Assembly: GCA_949744025.1 (NCBI GenBank) | Contig: CATJWA010000122.1 | Coordinates: 1 to 8,408, forward strand | Source: an uncultured Eubacteriales bacterium | GTDB taxonomy: Bacteria > Bacillota > Clostridia > Oscillospirales > Oscillospiraceae | Reading direction: 5' to 3' | Length of the DNA: 8,408 nt | Shown: piece by piece, positions 1 through 6,455 of the stretch | Layout: each line of letters starts with the position of its first letter | Position numbering within the stretch: the first letter of the stretch is position 1 | Program-made: the position numbers and the translations under genes | Notes under the pieces: generated by a model | Databases searched by the model: none | Seen by the model: the letters and a program-made list of their open reading frames with translations, nothing else | What the model was told of the DNA's origin: nothing

Positions 1-861
1 GAAGCCCCCGCCGCCAAAGCCGCCGGGACGGCCGCCGAAGCCGCCTGGTCCGGGCCCGCGTCCACCGCCATTAAAGGGTCTGTTCATTGTCGAATTCATG
101 CTTCTGAACCACACGCCGCCCGGTCTGTGCCAGAAAATAAGCGGCACAAAGCTCACCGGCGGACGGCCCATTGTGCCGTAGCGGCCGTACCAGGTCCTGT
201 AACGGGCGCGGTCAATCCAGGACAGAACGACAAATACCGCCACCAGCAGCAGAATTATGTCGCCAAGAGAGGCGCCGGCACTGTAGCTGTATTCACTCGC
301 GTTGTAATACGGGCTGTAATAGTAGCCATCCGTGCTGGGCATTGCCCCGCTCATTTTCTCCAGCTTCTCGCCGTACAGCAGGTCCATTGACTGAAACAGC
401 TGTGTCACGGCCGCGTCATAGCTGCCGTTCTTGAAAGCGGGGTCAAAGCTGCCGTTTACCGTGTAATAAATTCCGTCCCAGGTCAGGGCATCCTCAATCT
501 TTTCCGAGGTCACCAGCCAATATTCACCGCCGCCGTCATCAATCAGCAGCAGCATATCGTTTGCACCCAAGCCCCACTTTTCGCCCATGGTCACCGCGTA
601 GTCGGAAATTTCCCAGCCCCCTGTGCTCGGCACCGTAGCCACGGCCAGCACGCTGGCGTAATCTGTCTCCCACTGAGCGTTGTACGAGTCAACCTGCATG
701 AGCGCCTCCGACGAGAGTATCCCCGCGCCGTCATACGTCCAGTCGCCGTAAACCGGCTCCGCCATTGCCGCGGGCTTTTTGTACTGCCCGTAGCCCAGAC
801 AGCCAATCACCACCAGCGCCGCGAGCGTAATTGCAACTATCTTGTTTTTGAAAAATTTCAT
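1..861 (-). CDS. TPM-domain membrane protein with Gly-rich tail, partial (C-terminus beyond window)
   Basis: This frame is open from an ATG at 861 to the left edge (287 residues, no stop), so the C-terminus is missing. The start has a strong GGAGG site (867-871) five bases upstream. Visible layout: a basic N-terminus (KFFKNK), a hydrophobic stretch at about residues 8-20 ending in VIGC, a TPM domain (YgcG/TPM_phosphatase type) at about 43-165, a second hydrophobic segment at about 199-216, an Arg/Tyr/Trp-rich stretch, and a Gly/Pro/Arg-rich tail from about 264. TPM hallmarks are DGAGILS near 44, WGLG near 96 and MLLLIDD near 103. VIGC fits a lipobox with Cys21, so it may be a lipoprotein; a plain signal anchor is the alternative. 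The TPM domain should be extracytoplasmic. Some family members have phosphatase activity or help membrane-complex assembly; the role here is unknown. It is the third gene after xpaC and telA, 66 bases downstream of telA. Confidence 0.85.
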   Translation of the reverse strand, partial: MKFFKNKIVAITLAALVVIGCLGYGQYKKPAAMAEPVYGDWTYDGAGILSSEALMQVDSYNAQWETDYASVLAVATVPSTGGWEISDYAVTMGEKWGLGANDMLLLIDDGGGEYWLVTSEKIEDALTWDGIYYTVNGSFDPAFKNGSYDAAVTQLFQSMDLLYGEKLEKMSGAMPSTDGYYYSPYYNASEYSYSAGASLGDIILLLVAVFVVLSWIDRARYRTWYGRYGTMGRPPVSFVPLIFWHRPGGVWFRSMNSTMNRPFNGGGRGPGPGGFGGRPGGFGGGGF

Positions 862-927
862 TCCGGCCTCCTTTGGCGGGGACAACATGGCTTACAAACA
901 GTACTAATTTCCGCCGCCATCGCGGCT

Positions 928-2082
928 TTATCCCTTGATTTCAAGCAGCTTCTGCTTAAGCTCGCCCTCAATCCGGCCAAGCTCAACCTCTGCCTCAGCA
1001 CGGCGGGAGCGGCCGTCCTCCTGAATCTGACGGACCTCCTCAAGCGTGTTTATAAGCTCCTGGTTTGTATGCTTGAGCGTCTCAATCTCCACTATGCCGC
1101 GCTCGGACTCACGAGCGACGCCCACGCTGCCCTGGTGCAGGGCCTCCGCGTTTTTCTTCAGCAGCGCGTTTGTCACCTCGGACACCTCCCGCTGGGCCTC
1201 CATAGCCTGACGTGAGTGCTCCATCGACAGCGCAAGCACCATCTGCGATTTCCACAGCGGTATGGTGTTGACGATTGAGGTCTGAATCTTCTCGGCCATA
1301 AGGCTGTCGTTGTTCTGAATAAGGCGAATCTGCGGCGCCATCTGAAGCGAGATTATGCGCGTCAGCTCCAAATCATGCAGGCGCTTTTCAAAGCGGCCTA
1401 TCATGTTGGCAAAGTCGTTTGCCGCCTGCGCGTCCTCTGGCAGCCCCGACTCCCGGGCCTTTCGCTCAAGCTCCGGCAAATCCTTCTCGCGCAGCTCCTT
1501 ACACTTGAGCTGTCCGGCTAAAATGTACATCGTCAGCTCTTTGAAATACGCCTGATTCATCCCGTACATCTTATCCATCATGGCAATGTCCTTGAGCAGC
1601 ACGCGCTCGTGCTTCTCCAGCTCGGAGGTTATTCGGTCAACATTCACCTCAGCCTTGTTGTACTGCGCCTTGAGCGAGGCAATGTTGTTTGAGGCCTTTT
1701 TGAAAAGCCCCTTAAACCCCTTTTTCTCCTCCTCGGGAAAATTGAGCCCCTTGAGCTCAACCACAAGGCTGGAGAGCATTTCGCCAACCTCTCCGAGGTC
1801 CTTGCTGCGCACCGTGCTCAGCGCGGAGCTGGAAAAGTCGGATATGTTCGTCTGCGCCGCGCTTCCGTAGGACAGCACCTGATTTGCGTTGCTCACGTCA
1901 ATCTGCTTTGCAAACTCCCTCACCGCGGCCTGCTCGGCCTCGGAGAGCTTGGAAAGCTCCGGACGGTCGGGCGCGACTTCCTTTTCCTCCTTCTTCTCCG
2001 GCTCCGGAGCAACCGCAGCCGCTGCCGGCGTTGGGTCAAGCGTCAGCTTTGGTATATAGTCAAAGTTTGTCTCCTCGCTCAT
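928..2082 (-). CDS. telA: TelA family protein (toxic anion / tellurite resistance family)
   Basis: A 384-residue soluble, strongly helical, charged protein of the TelA family (TelA/KlaA, Bacillus YaaN and YceH). It has no signal peptide or membrane segment. The N-terminus carries the SEETNFDYIPKLTLDP type of opening seen in the family, then a Pro/Ala/Glu/Lys-rich linker (about residues 17-42). The helical TelA domain fills the rest, with conserved-looking blocks such as MAPQIRLIQ and NTIPLWKSQM and a coiled-coil C-terminus. The start is ambiguous: AAAGGA (2093-2098) lies 10 bases before the ATG at 2082 and only 4 before an in-frame GTG at 2088. I chose the ATG; the GTG would add two residues. 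The family is linked to resistance to tellurite, some antimicrobials and envelope stress, but no biochemical reaction is established. It lies 46 bases downstream of xpaC, as in the xpaC-yaaN pair of B. subtilis. The symbol is family-level only. Confidence 0.93.
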   Translation of the reverse strand: MSEETNFDYIPKLTLDPTPAAAAVAPEPEKKEEKEVAPDRPELSKLSEAEQAAVREFAKQIDVSNANQVLSYGSAAQTNISDFSSSALSTVRSKDLGEVGEMLSSLVVELKGLNFPEEEKKGFKGLFKKASNNIASLKAQYNKAEVNVDRITSELEKHERVLLKDIAMMDKMYGMNQAYFKELTMYILAGQLKCKELREKDLPELERKARESGLPEDAQAANDFANMIGRFEKRLHDLELTRIISLQMAPQIRLIQNNDSLMAEKIQTSIVNTIPLWKSQMVLALSMEHSRQAMEAQREVSEVTNALLKKNAEALHQGSVGVARESERGIVEIETLKHTNQELINTLEEVRQIQEDGRSRRAEAEVELGRIEGELKQKLLEIKG

Positions 2083-2128
2083 TTGCACACGTTCCTTTCA
2101 TCATATGTCTGCGGCAGTATCACTGCCC

Positions 2129-2827
2129 TCACACTCCAAAGGCGGGCCCGCCGCCGGCAAGCCCCTCCCGCTTGAGCATCGTATTCATAACCTCAATATC
2201 CGTCTCTATATCCATCGCCTGATTGGCAAACAGGCCGTCGAGCAGCTTTTTGTAGGCCGTTATGGCCGTGTCGAGCATGTCCTCGATACTGGACATGGTT
2301 CCGGAGATATTTTCCCCCTCTATACCCTGAGAGCCCATACGGTCATAGGTATTGAGCAGCTTTATTGTCGTAGGCAGGTAATAGTCAAGGAATTTCTTTA
2401 TCTGCGGCACGTCGCTGGCATCGTCAATGGCATCCTGAATAATCTTGTCGGACACCTCCATGATGTCGCGTATCTTCTTTTTCACCTCAAGATTGCCGAT
2501 GGAGGCATACAGCCGGCCGAGCTCGCGCTGCGCGGTTTTGCCCTCCCTGATTATCGCGTCCACATCCTTGCCGTAGCTGACCGGTTCCGGCTTTTTCTCC
2601 GGCTTCGGTTCCGGCTCCTGTTCAGGCTCATATTCCTCTCCGTACTTTTCTCCGTACTTTTTGTTCACAAAGGCCCGCACTCCAAAAAAAGCTCCGACCG
2701 ACACGAGCGAGAACAAAATTATCCTGCTGATTCCGTAGGGCGGAAAGAGAAGCGAGAGCGCAAGCCACACCAGTGCCACCGTATAAATCGGCGAAACCTT
2801 GGTTTTCTTCTTTTTGTTTCGGCTCAT
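2129..2827 (-). CDS. xpaC: XpaC family membrane protein (5-bromo-4-chloroindolyl phosphate hydrolysis family)
   Basis: A 232-residue protein resembling the XpaC family. Visible layout: a Lys-rich start (residues 4-10), two membrane segments at about 13-30 and 33-54, a Pro/Glu/Lys linker at about 66-82, then a cytoplasmic helical domain to the end. The positive N-terminus and the charged segment after the second helix suggest both ends are cytoplasmic. The family name comes from a B. subtilis phenotype on X-phosphate; no phosphatase active site is visible, so the name should not be read as an enzyme function. AGGAGGG (2835-2841) lies 7 bases before the ATG. A good sigma-A promoter lies just upstream, so this gene opens the xpaC-telA-TPM operon. 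XpaC probably anchors the module at the membrane, with TelA as soluble partner (inference from gene pairing). Confidence 0.88.
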   Translation of the reverse strand: MSRNKKKKTKVSPIYTVALVWLALSLLFPPYGISRIILFSLVSVGAFFGVRAFVNKKYGEKYGEEYEPEQEPEPKPEKKPEPVSYGKDVDAIIREGKTAQRELGRLYASIGNLEVKKKIRDIMEVSDKIIQDAIDDASDVPQIKKFLDYYLPTTIKLLNTYDRMGSQGIEGENISGTMSSIEDMLDTAITAYKKLLDGLFANQAMDIETDIEVMNTMLKREGLAGGGPAFGV

Positions 2828-2863
2828 TCCGCAGCCCTCCTTCGCATCACATGGCCAATTTTT

Positions 2864-2892
2864 ATTTTAGTACGGTTTCCCTTTAAGGTCAA
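2864..2892 (-). promoter_or_regulatory. Sigma-A-type promoter of the xpaC-telA-TPM operon
   Basis: Read on the minus strand, TTGACC (2887-2892) and TAAAAT (2864-2869) are separated by exactly 17 bases. Transcription would start near 2857, giving a leader of about 30 bases to the xpaC ATG. I see no clear terminator between the tyrS stop (2934) and this site, so some read-through from tyrS is also possible. Confidence 0.72.
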
Positions 2893-2933
2893 TGCAGCAT
2901 CTGTTAAATTTCGGTAAACACCTGACCGCCGGC

Positions 2934-4157
2934 TCACTTGAGCACAACGCGGTTGAAGCTCTTTTTGCCGCGGCGGACCGTCAGTCCCGAGGAGAGCTCC
3001 TCGGCCGTAAAGCTGGCGGAAATTTCGCTTACCTTCTCGTCGTTTACGCTTACTCCGCCCTGCTGCACGTTGCGCCTTGCCTCTCCCTTGGACGGGCACA
3101 GTCCGGTTTTTACAAGCAGCGTGAGTATGTCAATTTTTCCGTCAGACAGGTCGTCCGCAGCAAGCTCGGTGGTGGGCATACTGGCATCGTCTCCAGCGCC
3201 GCCGAAAAGGGCCTTTGCCGCGCTCTCGGCCTTTTTCGCCTCAGCCTCGCCGTGGACCAGGCTTGTCAGCTCATAGGCAAGAATCTCCTTGGCACGGTTG
3301 AGCTCGCTGCCCTGCCATTTATCCATCTCGTCAATCTGCTCAAGCGGCAGGAATGTAAGCATGCGTATGCACTTGAGCACGTCCGCGTCGCCCACGTGGC
3401 GCCAGTATTGATAAAAATCGTAAGGAGACGTTTTATTCGGGTCAAGCCACACCGCTCCCGAGGCGGTCTTACCCATCTTCTTGCCCTCAGAGTTGAGCAG
3501 AAGGGTTATCGTCATCGCGTGCGCGTCCTTGCCAAGCTTGCGCCTGATAAGCTCCGTGCCGCCGAGCATGTTGCTCCACTGGTCGTTGCCTCCGAACTGC
3601 ATGTTGCAGCCGTAGTGCTGGAAAAGATAATAGAAGTCATAGGACTGCATAATCATGTAGTTGAACTCAAGAAAGCTAAGGCCCTTTTCCATGCGCTGCC
3701 TGTAGCACTCCGCGCGCAGCATATTGTTGACCGAGAAGCAGGCGCCGACCTCGCGCAGCAGCTCAACATAGTTGAGCTTCATAAGCCAGTCAGCGTTGTT
3801 GACCATCTGCGCCTTTCCCTCGCCGAACTCGATAAAACGCTCCATCTGCTTTTTAAAGCACTCGCAGTTGTGCGCTATTGTCTCCGGCGTCATCATCGTT
3901 CGCATATCCGTGCGTCCCGACGGGTCGCCCACCATACCCGTGCCGCCGCCGACGAGCGCAATAGGCCGGTTGCCCGCCATCTGCAAGCGCTTCATCAGGC
4001 ACAGCGCCATGAAGTGGCCGACATGCAGGCTGTCCGCCGTCGGGTCAAAGCCTATATAAAATGTGGCCCTGCCGTTGTTTATCAGGTCCCTTATTTCTTC
4101 CTCGTTCGTCACCTGCGCGATAAGCCCTCTGGCGACAAGCTCCTCGTAAATGCCCAT
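2934..4157 (-). CDS. tyrS: Tyrosyl-tRNA synthetase
   Basis: A complete 407-residue class I aminoacyl-tRNA synthetase that charges tRNA-Tyr with tyrosine using ATP, in the cytoplasm. The catalytic Rossmann domain holds FYIGFDPTADSLHVGH at residues 33-48 (HIGH motif as HVGH, 45-48), QSYDF near 171, the tyrosine-pocket block QFGGNDQW at 187-194, and KMGKT at 227-231 as the KMSKS-like loop. A C-terminal S4 RNA-binding domain spans about 341-405. Length and domain order are those of bacterial TyrS. GGGAG (4166-4170) sits 8 bases before the ATG and directly abuts the stop of the upstream cysteine-rich gene, 13 bases away, so the two are co-transcribed and probably translationally coupled. Many Firmicutes tyrS genes have a T-box leader; none is visible here. 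Confidence 0.98.
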   Translation of the reverse strand: MGIYEELVARGLIAQVTNEEEIRDLINNGRATFYIGFDPTADSLHVGHFMALCLMKRLQMAGNRPIALVGGGTGMVGDPSGRTDMRTMMTPETIAHNCECFKKQMERFIEFGEGKAQMVNNADWLMKLNYVELLREVGACFSVNNMLRAECYRQRMEKGLSFLEFNYMIMQSYDFYYLFQHYGCNMQFGGNDQWSNMLGGTELIRRKLGKDAHAMTITLLLNSEGKKMGKTASGAVWLDPNKTSPYDFYQYWRHVGDADVLKCIRMLTFLPLEQIDEMDKWQGSELNRAKEILAYELTSLVHGEAEAKKAESAAKALFGGAGDDASMPTTELAADDLSDGKIDILTLLVKTGLCPSKGEARRNVQQGGVSVNDEKVSEISASFTAEELSSGLTVRRGKKSFNRVVLK

Positions 4158-4170
4158 GCGTTTATCTCCC

Positions 4171-4569
4171 TTATGTGTTATCCTTTATTATTTCCTCCGC
4201 CACGGCGGCGCATTCCCGTATCCAGCGTATGCAGCTTTCCTTACCCTCGCGCGCGATAAGCTCGCGGCAGGTCACGCAGCCGAGCCTTTTTCTGCACTCG
4301 TTGACACAGCGTTCGGCAAGCTCGCCCGTGCGTTCCTTGCCCTCGGGGTCGTTTTCCTTAATGTGAGGAAACACAACGCCCAGCGCCATCACCGCTCCGG
4401 AAATGGCCCCGCATATTTCGCCGCTTTTGAGTCCCCCGCCAAAGCCTGTGGCCACGGCCAGCGCCTGTTTTTCATCCATGTGAGTGTACTCGCCCAGCGA
4501 GGCAAACACGCTCTGAGCGCAGTTGTAGCCCTTATCGTGGTATCTGGCAGCCTTATCCGCAGTATTCAT
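4171..4569 (-). CDS. C_GCAxxG_C_C family protein (cysteine-rich, putative redox protein)
   Basis: A 132-residue cytoplasmic protein of the C_GCAxxG_C_C family. It shows GYNCAQSV near residues 14-21 (Cys17), a glycine-rich loop with GEICGAISG at 50-58 (Cys53), then Cys88, Cys92, a CVTC pair at 98-101, Cys113 and Cys120. The spaced cysteines suggest redox chemistry or metal/cluster binding, but no function is established for most members. I start it at the ATG at 4569, which has GGAGG 8 bases upstream and places NCAQ close to the N-terminus as usual. An in-frame ATG at 4635 would add 22 residues; these look unlike the family and overlap the leader. It is the first gene after a perfect promoter, with tyrS directly behind it. 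Confidence 0.9.
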   Translation of the reverse strand: MNTADKAARYHDKGYNCAQSVFASLGEYTHMDEKQALAVATGFGGGLKSGEICGAISGAVMALGVVFPHIKENDPEGKERTGELAERCVNECRKRLGCVTCRELIAREGKESCIRWIRECAAVAEEIIKDNT

Positions 4570-4577
4570 ATTGTAAA

Positions 4578-4582
4578 CCTCC
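4578..4582 (-). promoter_or_regulatory. Ribosome binding site that fixes the start of the C_GCAxxG_C_C gene
   Basis: GGAGG on the minus strand, 8 bases before the ATG at 4569. The in-frame upstream ATG at 4635 has only a poor purine stretch (GGCGG, 4 bases away). This decides in favour of the 132-residue product. Confidence 0.75.
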
Positions 4583-4655
4583 GTCAAATATTTTAAAATC
4601 GGTCCGCCGGTCAATCCCGCGCGGCACAGAGCCATTATTCCGCCATAATATTCAG

Positions 4656-4684
4656 ATTATAACCGCTCCCCCATCTTTTGTCAA
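4656..4684 (-). promoter_or_regulatory. Perfect-consensus sigma-A promoter of the C_GCAxxG_C_C-tyrS operon
   Basis: On the minus strand TTGACA (4679-4684) and TATAAT (4656-4661) are separated by exactly 17 bases, matching the housekeeping consensus at all 12 positions. Transcription would start near 4649, leaving a leader of about 80 bases. It lies just downstream of the putP terminator hairpin, so the operon is insulated from putP. It suggests strong, largely constitutive expression. Confidence 0.88.
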
Positions 4685-4697
4685 TGTGGCAAGCGGC

Positions 4698-4728
4698 AAA
4701 ACGGAGGCTTCGGCGAAGCCTCCGTTTT
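4698..4728 (-). terminator. Rho-independent-type terminator after putP
   Basis: A 13-bp perfect inverted repeat, AAAACGGAGGCTT (4698-4710) with AAGCCTCCGTTTT (4716-4728), around a 5-base loop. It starts 18 bases past the putP stop. On the minus strand the stem ends in a run of four T. Because the stem has A on one flank and T on the other, it may work in both directions, but no plus-strand gene faces it. Confidence 0.85.
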
Positions 4729-4746
4729 GTAATATTTCCAATATTT

Positions 4747-6267
4747 TCAGTCATCCACACTCTCGTCGGTGGCCTCGGCGAAGATATGCTGCACCTCCTC
4801 GCCCGGAGCGGGAGTGACGAGCGTCACAATAACCGCCGCAAGCGCGCCGGCGACGAAGCCGGGGAGTATCTCATATATGTTGGTCGAGCTCTTGAGGAAC
4901 ACCAGCCACAGTGCGTCGGCAACCGCACCCACCACGATGCCGGCAACCGCGCCGCTGTAGTTAAAGCGCTTCCAGAACAGGGACAGAATAACCACCGGAC
5001 CGAAAGCCGCGCCAAACAGGCCCCAGGCGTTTTCGACCATCGCCATAATGTCGCCGGCCCACTCGCTGTCGCTCGATGCAATGAAGAATGCCACAACCGA
5101 GACTATGACCACAACTATGCGTCCGACCCAGCCAATCTCCCTGTCGCTGGCCTGACCCTTGCGTATAAGGGGCTTATACAGGTCGCTGGTGAAGGAGGAC
5201 GAGGCCACGAGCAGCTGGGAGTCCGCAGTGCTCATGGACGCGGCGATGATTGCCGCAAGCATGAGTCCCGCAATAAAGCCGGGGAAAATTCTCTTTACAA
5301 CCGCTATGAACACGCTGTTTCTGTCTGCCGGCAGGAGCATCTCAGCCAGGGAGGTCCCGTCGCCAAAGATGAAAGTTCTGCCTAAAATCGCCACAGCCGC
5401 GGCTGCGCCGAGCGAGAGAATAACCCACACTATGGCCACACAGGAGGATTTCTTTATCATCGAGGGCTTCTCGATGCTCATAAAGCGCACGAGTATGTGC
5501 GGCATTCCGAAGTAACCAAGGCCCCAGACAAGGCCGCTTACAATTTCTGTCCAATCCGCGGCAAAGGGATTTGAGCCGAAAGCGCTTATTCCCTCGCCGA
5601 AAGCGCCGGCAAAGCCGGAATCAAAGTTGCCGACAGCGACCATGACCAGCGGAGTTGCAAGCAGGGCCGCAAGCATGAGCAGCGCCTGGAAAAAGTCAGT
5701 CCAGCACACGGCGTTGTAGCCGCCCAGGAAGGTATAGCACAGAATTATCGCGGAGAACAGCAGCAGAGCCACCTGCTTATGCTCGGCAAACCAGGGGAAC
5801 AGCGAGCACAGGACCGTCTGTCCCGCAACGAAAGCGGAGGCAACGTATATAGTGAAGCTCACGAGGAATATTACCGCGCAGACTATCTTCAGCGCAGGAT
5901 TCTGCGTGGCGAAACGGTTGGTCAAATACTGCGGCAGCGTTATCGAATCGTTCGCCGCTCTGGAAAAACGTCTGAGACGGCGGGCAACAATAATCCAGTT
6001 CGCCGCGGTGCCTATCGCAAGGCCGACGCCTATCCACACCTGGCCGATGCCGAAAGCGAAGATGCTGCCGGGCAGTCCCATGAGCAGCCAGCCGGACATA
6101 TCCGAGGCCTGCGCGCTCATAGCCGTGACCCACACGCCCATCTTGCGTCCGCCAAGGAAATACGCCTTGTCGCCGGTGTCGTTTTTGCCGCGCATGAAGA
6201 ACACCACGCCGATTATAAGTACAACCACAAAATAGAGTACAAATGCCAAAACTTCTCCAATGTTCAT
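4747..6267 (-). CDS. putP: Sodium/proline symporter, PutP type (SSS family)
   Basis: A complete 506-residue multi-spanning membrane protein, close in length to E. coli PutP (502). It imports L-proline with sodium. The family signature SDMSGWLLMGLPG is at residues 55-67, with Ser55, Asp56 and Gly59 matching the E. coli Ser54/Asp55/Gly58 sodium and substrate region. NDSITLPQYLTNRF (106-119), GYFGMPHILVRFM (251-263) and MSTADSQLL (345-353; Ser346/Thr347 at the Na2-site Ser340/Thr341 position) also fit PutP. About 13 hydrophobic helices are evident, with an acidic C-terminal tail ending VDD. AGAGGG (6277-6282) lies 9 bases before the ATG. It appears monocistronic, with its own promoter region and terminator. 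Proline is the best substrate guess from these motifs, but a related solute cannot be excluded. Confidence 0.95.
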   Translation of the reverse strand: MNIGEVLAFVLYFVVVLIIGVVFFMRGKNDTGDKAYFLGGRKMGVWVTAMSAQASDMSGWLLMGLPGSIFAFGIGQVWIGVGLAIGTAANWIIVARRLRRFSRAANDSITLPQYLTNRFATQNPALKIVCAVIFLVSFTIYVASAFVAGQTVLCSLFPWFAEHKQVALLLFSAIILCYTFLGGYNAVCWTDFFQALLMLAALLATPLVMVAVGNFDSGFAGAFGEGISAFGSNPFAADWTEIVSGLVWGLGYFGMPHILVRFMSIEKPSMIKKSSCVAIVWVILSLGAAAAVAILGRTFIFGDGTSLAEMLLPADRNSVFIAVVKRIFPGFIAGLMLAAIIAASMSTADSQLLVASSSFTSDLYKPLIRKGQASDREIGWVGRIVVVIVSVVAFFIASSDSEWAGDIMAMVENAWGLFGAAFGPVVILSLFWKRFNYSGAVAGIVVGAVADALWLVFLKSSTNIYEILPGFVAGALAAVIVTLVTPAPGEEVQHIFAEATDESVDD

Positions 6268-6302
6268 CTCTTGGAACCCTCTTTCTTTTCTTGACTGAGT
6301 CC

Positions 6303-6331
6303 ACTATACCACATCGGAAAGCAGACCGCAA
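6303..6331 (-). promoter_or_regulatory. Candidate proximal promoter of putP (extended -10)
   Basis: On the minus strand TTGCGG (6326-6331) and TATAGT (6303-6308) are 17 bases apart. TGG precedes the -10 box, giving an extended TGN -10, which can compensate for the weak -35. Transcription would begin near 6296, about 28 bases before the putP ATG. The 14-bp inverted repeat ends 4 bases upstream of the -35 box. Confidence 0.55.
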
Positions 6332-6334
6332 CAC

Positions 6335-6370
6335 AGAACGGAGTATAGACGATTAACTATACTCCGTTCT
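6335..6370. repeat. Perfect 14-bp inverted repeat in the tetR-putP spacer (operator or leader hairpin)
   Basis: The arms AGAACGGAGTATAG (6335-6348) and CTATACTCCGTTCT (6357-6370) are exact reverse complements around an 8-base AT-rich centre. It lies 85 bases after the tetR stop and immediately upstream of the proximal putP promoter. Neither flank has an immediate T-run: the minus strand continues GTGTTGC, and the plus strand has six T only after about 11 bases. It is therefore a poor intrinsic terminator. An operator for the adjacent TetR protein or a leader hairpin on a longer putP transcript fits better. The choice is inference. Confidence 0.65.
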
Positions 6371-6404
6371 AATAATTATAATTTTTTCTTTTAATTACAA
6401 GGCT

Positions 6405-6433
6405 TTTATACCACACTTATAACTGAACTTCAA
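6405..6433 (-). promoter_or_regulatory. Candidate distal promoter of putP
   Basis: On the minus strand TTGAAG (6428-6433) and TATAAA (6405-6410) are 17 bases apart, with TGG before the -10 box. Transcription would start near 6398 and carry the 14-bp inverted repeat as a hairpin in the putP leader. The TGTGGTATA around this -10 recurs at the proximal promoter. Confidence 0.42.
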
Positions 6434-6455
6434 TTTTGACCAAAAATAAATTTTT

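Noticed and set aside
902..930. Small GCCGC/GCGGC hairpin after the telA stop as a terminator
   Set aside because: The stem has only 5 bp, the next bases on the minus strand are GGAAATT rather than a T-run, and the TPM gene follows at once with a strong binding site.
2105..2917. Plus-strand open frame of 270 codons opposite xpaC
   Set aside because: It is the reverse of a well-supported XpaC gene with promoter and Shine-Dalgarno site. The Leu/Phe/Arg run in it is the mirror of the Glu/Lys linker.
2892..4259. Plus-strand open frame of 455 codons opposite tyrS
   Set aside because: It is an antisense shadow of tyrS produced by GC-rich codon bias. The opposite strand encodes an unmistakable TyrS with all motifs, and the plus-strand product has no recognisable domain or credible binding site.
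4590..4599. ATTTTAAAAT palindrome before the Shine-Dalgarno site of the C_GCAxxG_C_C gene
   Set aside because: Ten-base AT palindromes are common, it is far downstream of the promoter, and nothing suggests a regulator for it.
5777..6334. Minus-strand 185-codon frame overlapping putP
   Set aside because: It is out of frame within the coding sequence of putP, whose frame has clear family motifs; the product is Arg/Cys-rich noise.
6375..6380. TATAAT just upstream of the 14-bp inverted repeat as a putP -10 box
   Set aside because: At 16 or 17 bases upstream the hexamers are CCTTGT or GCCTTG, which do not fit a -35, and TTGTAA is only 14 bases away. No TG extension precedes it. The stretch is AT-rich enough to give this by chance.
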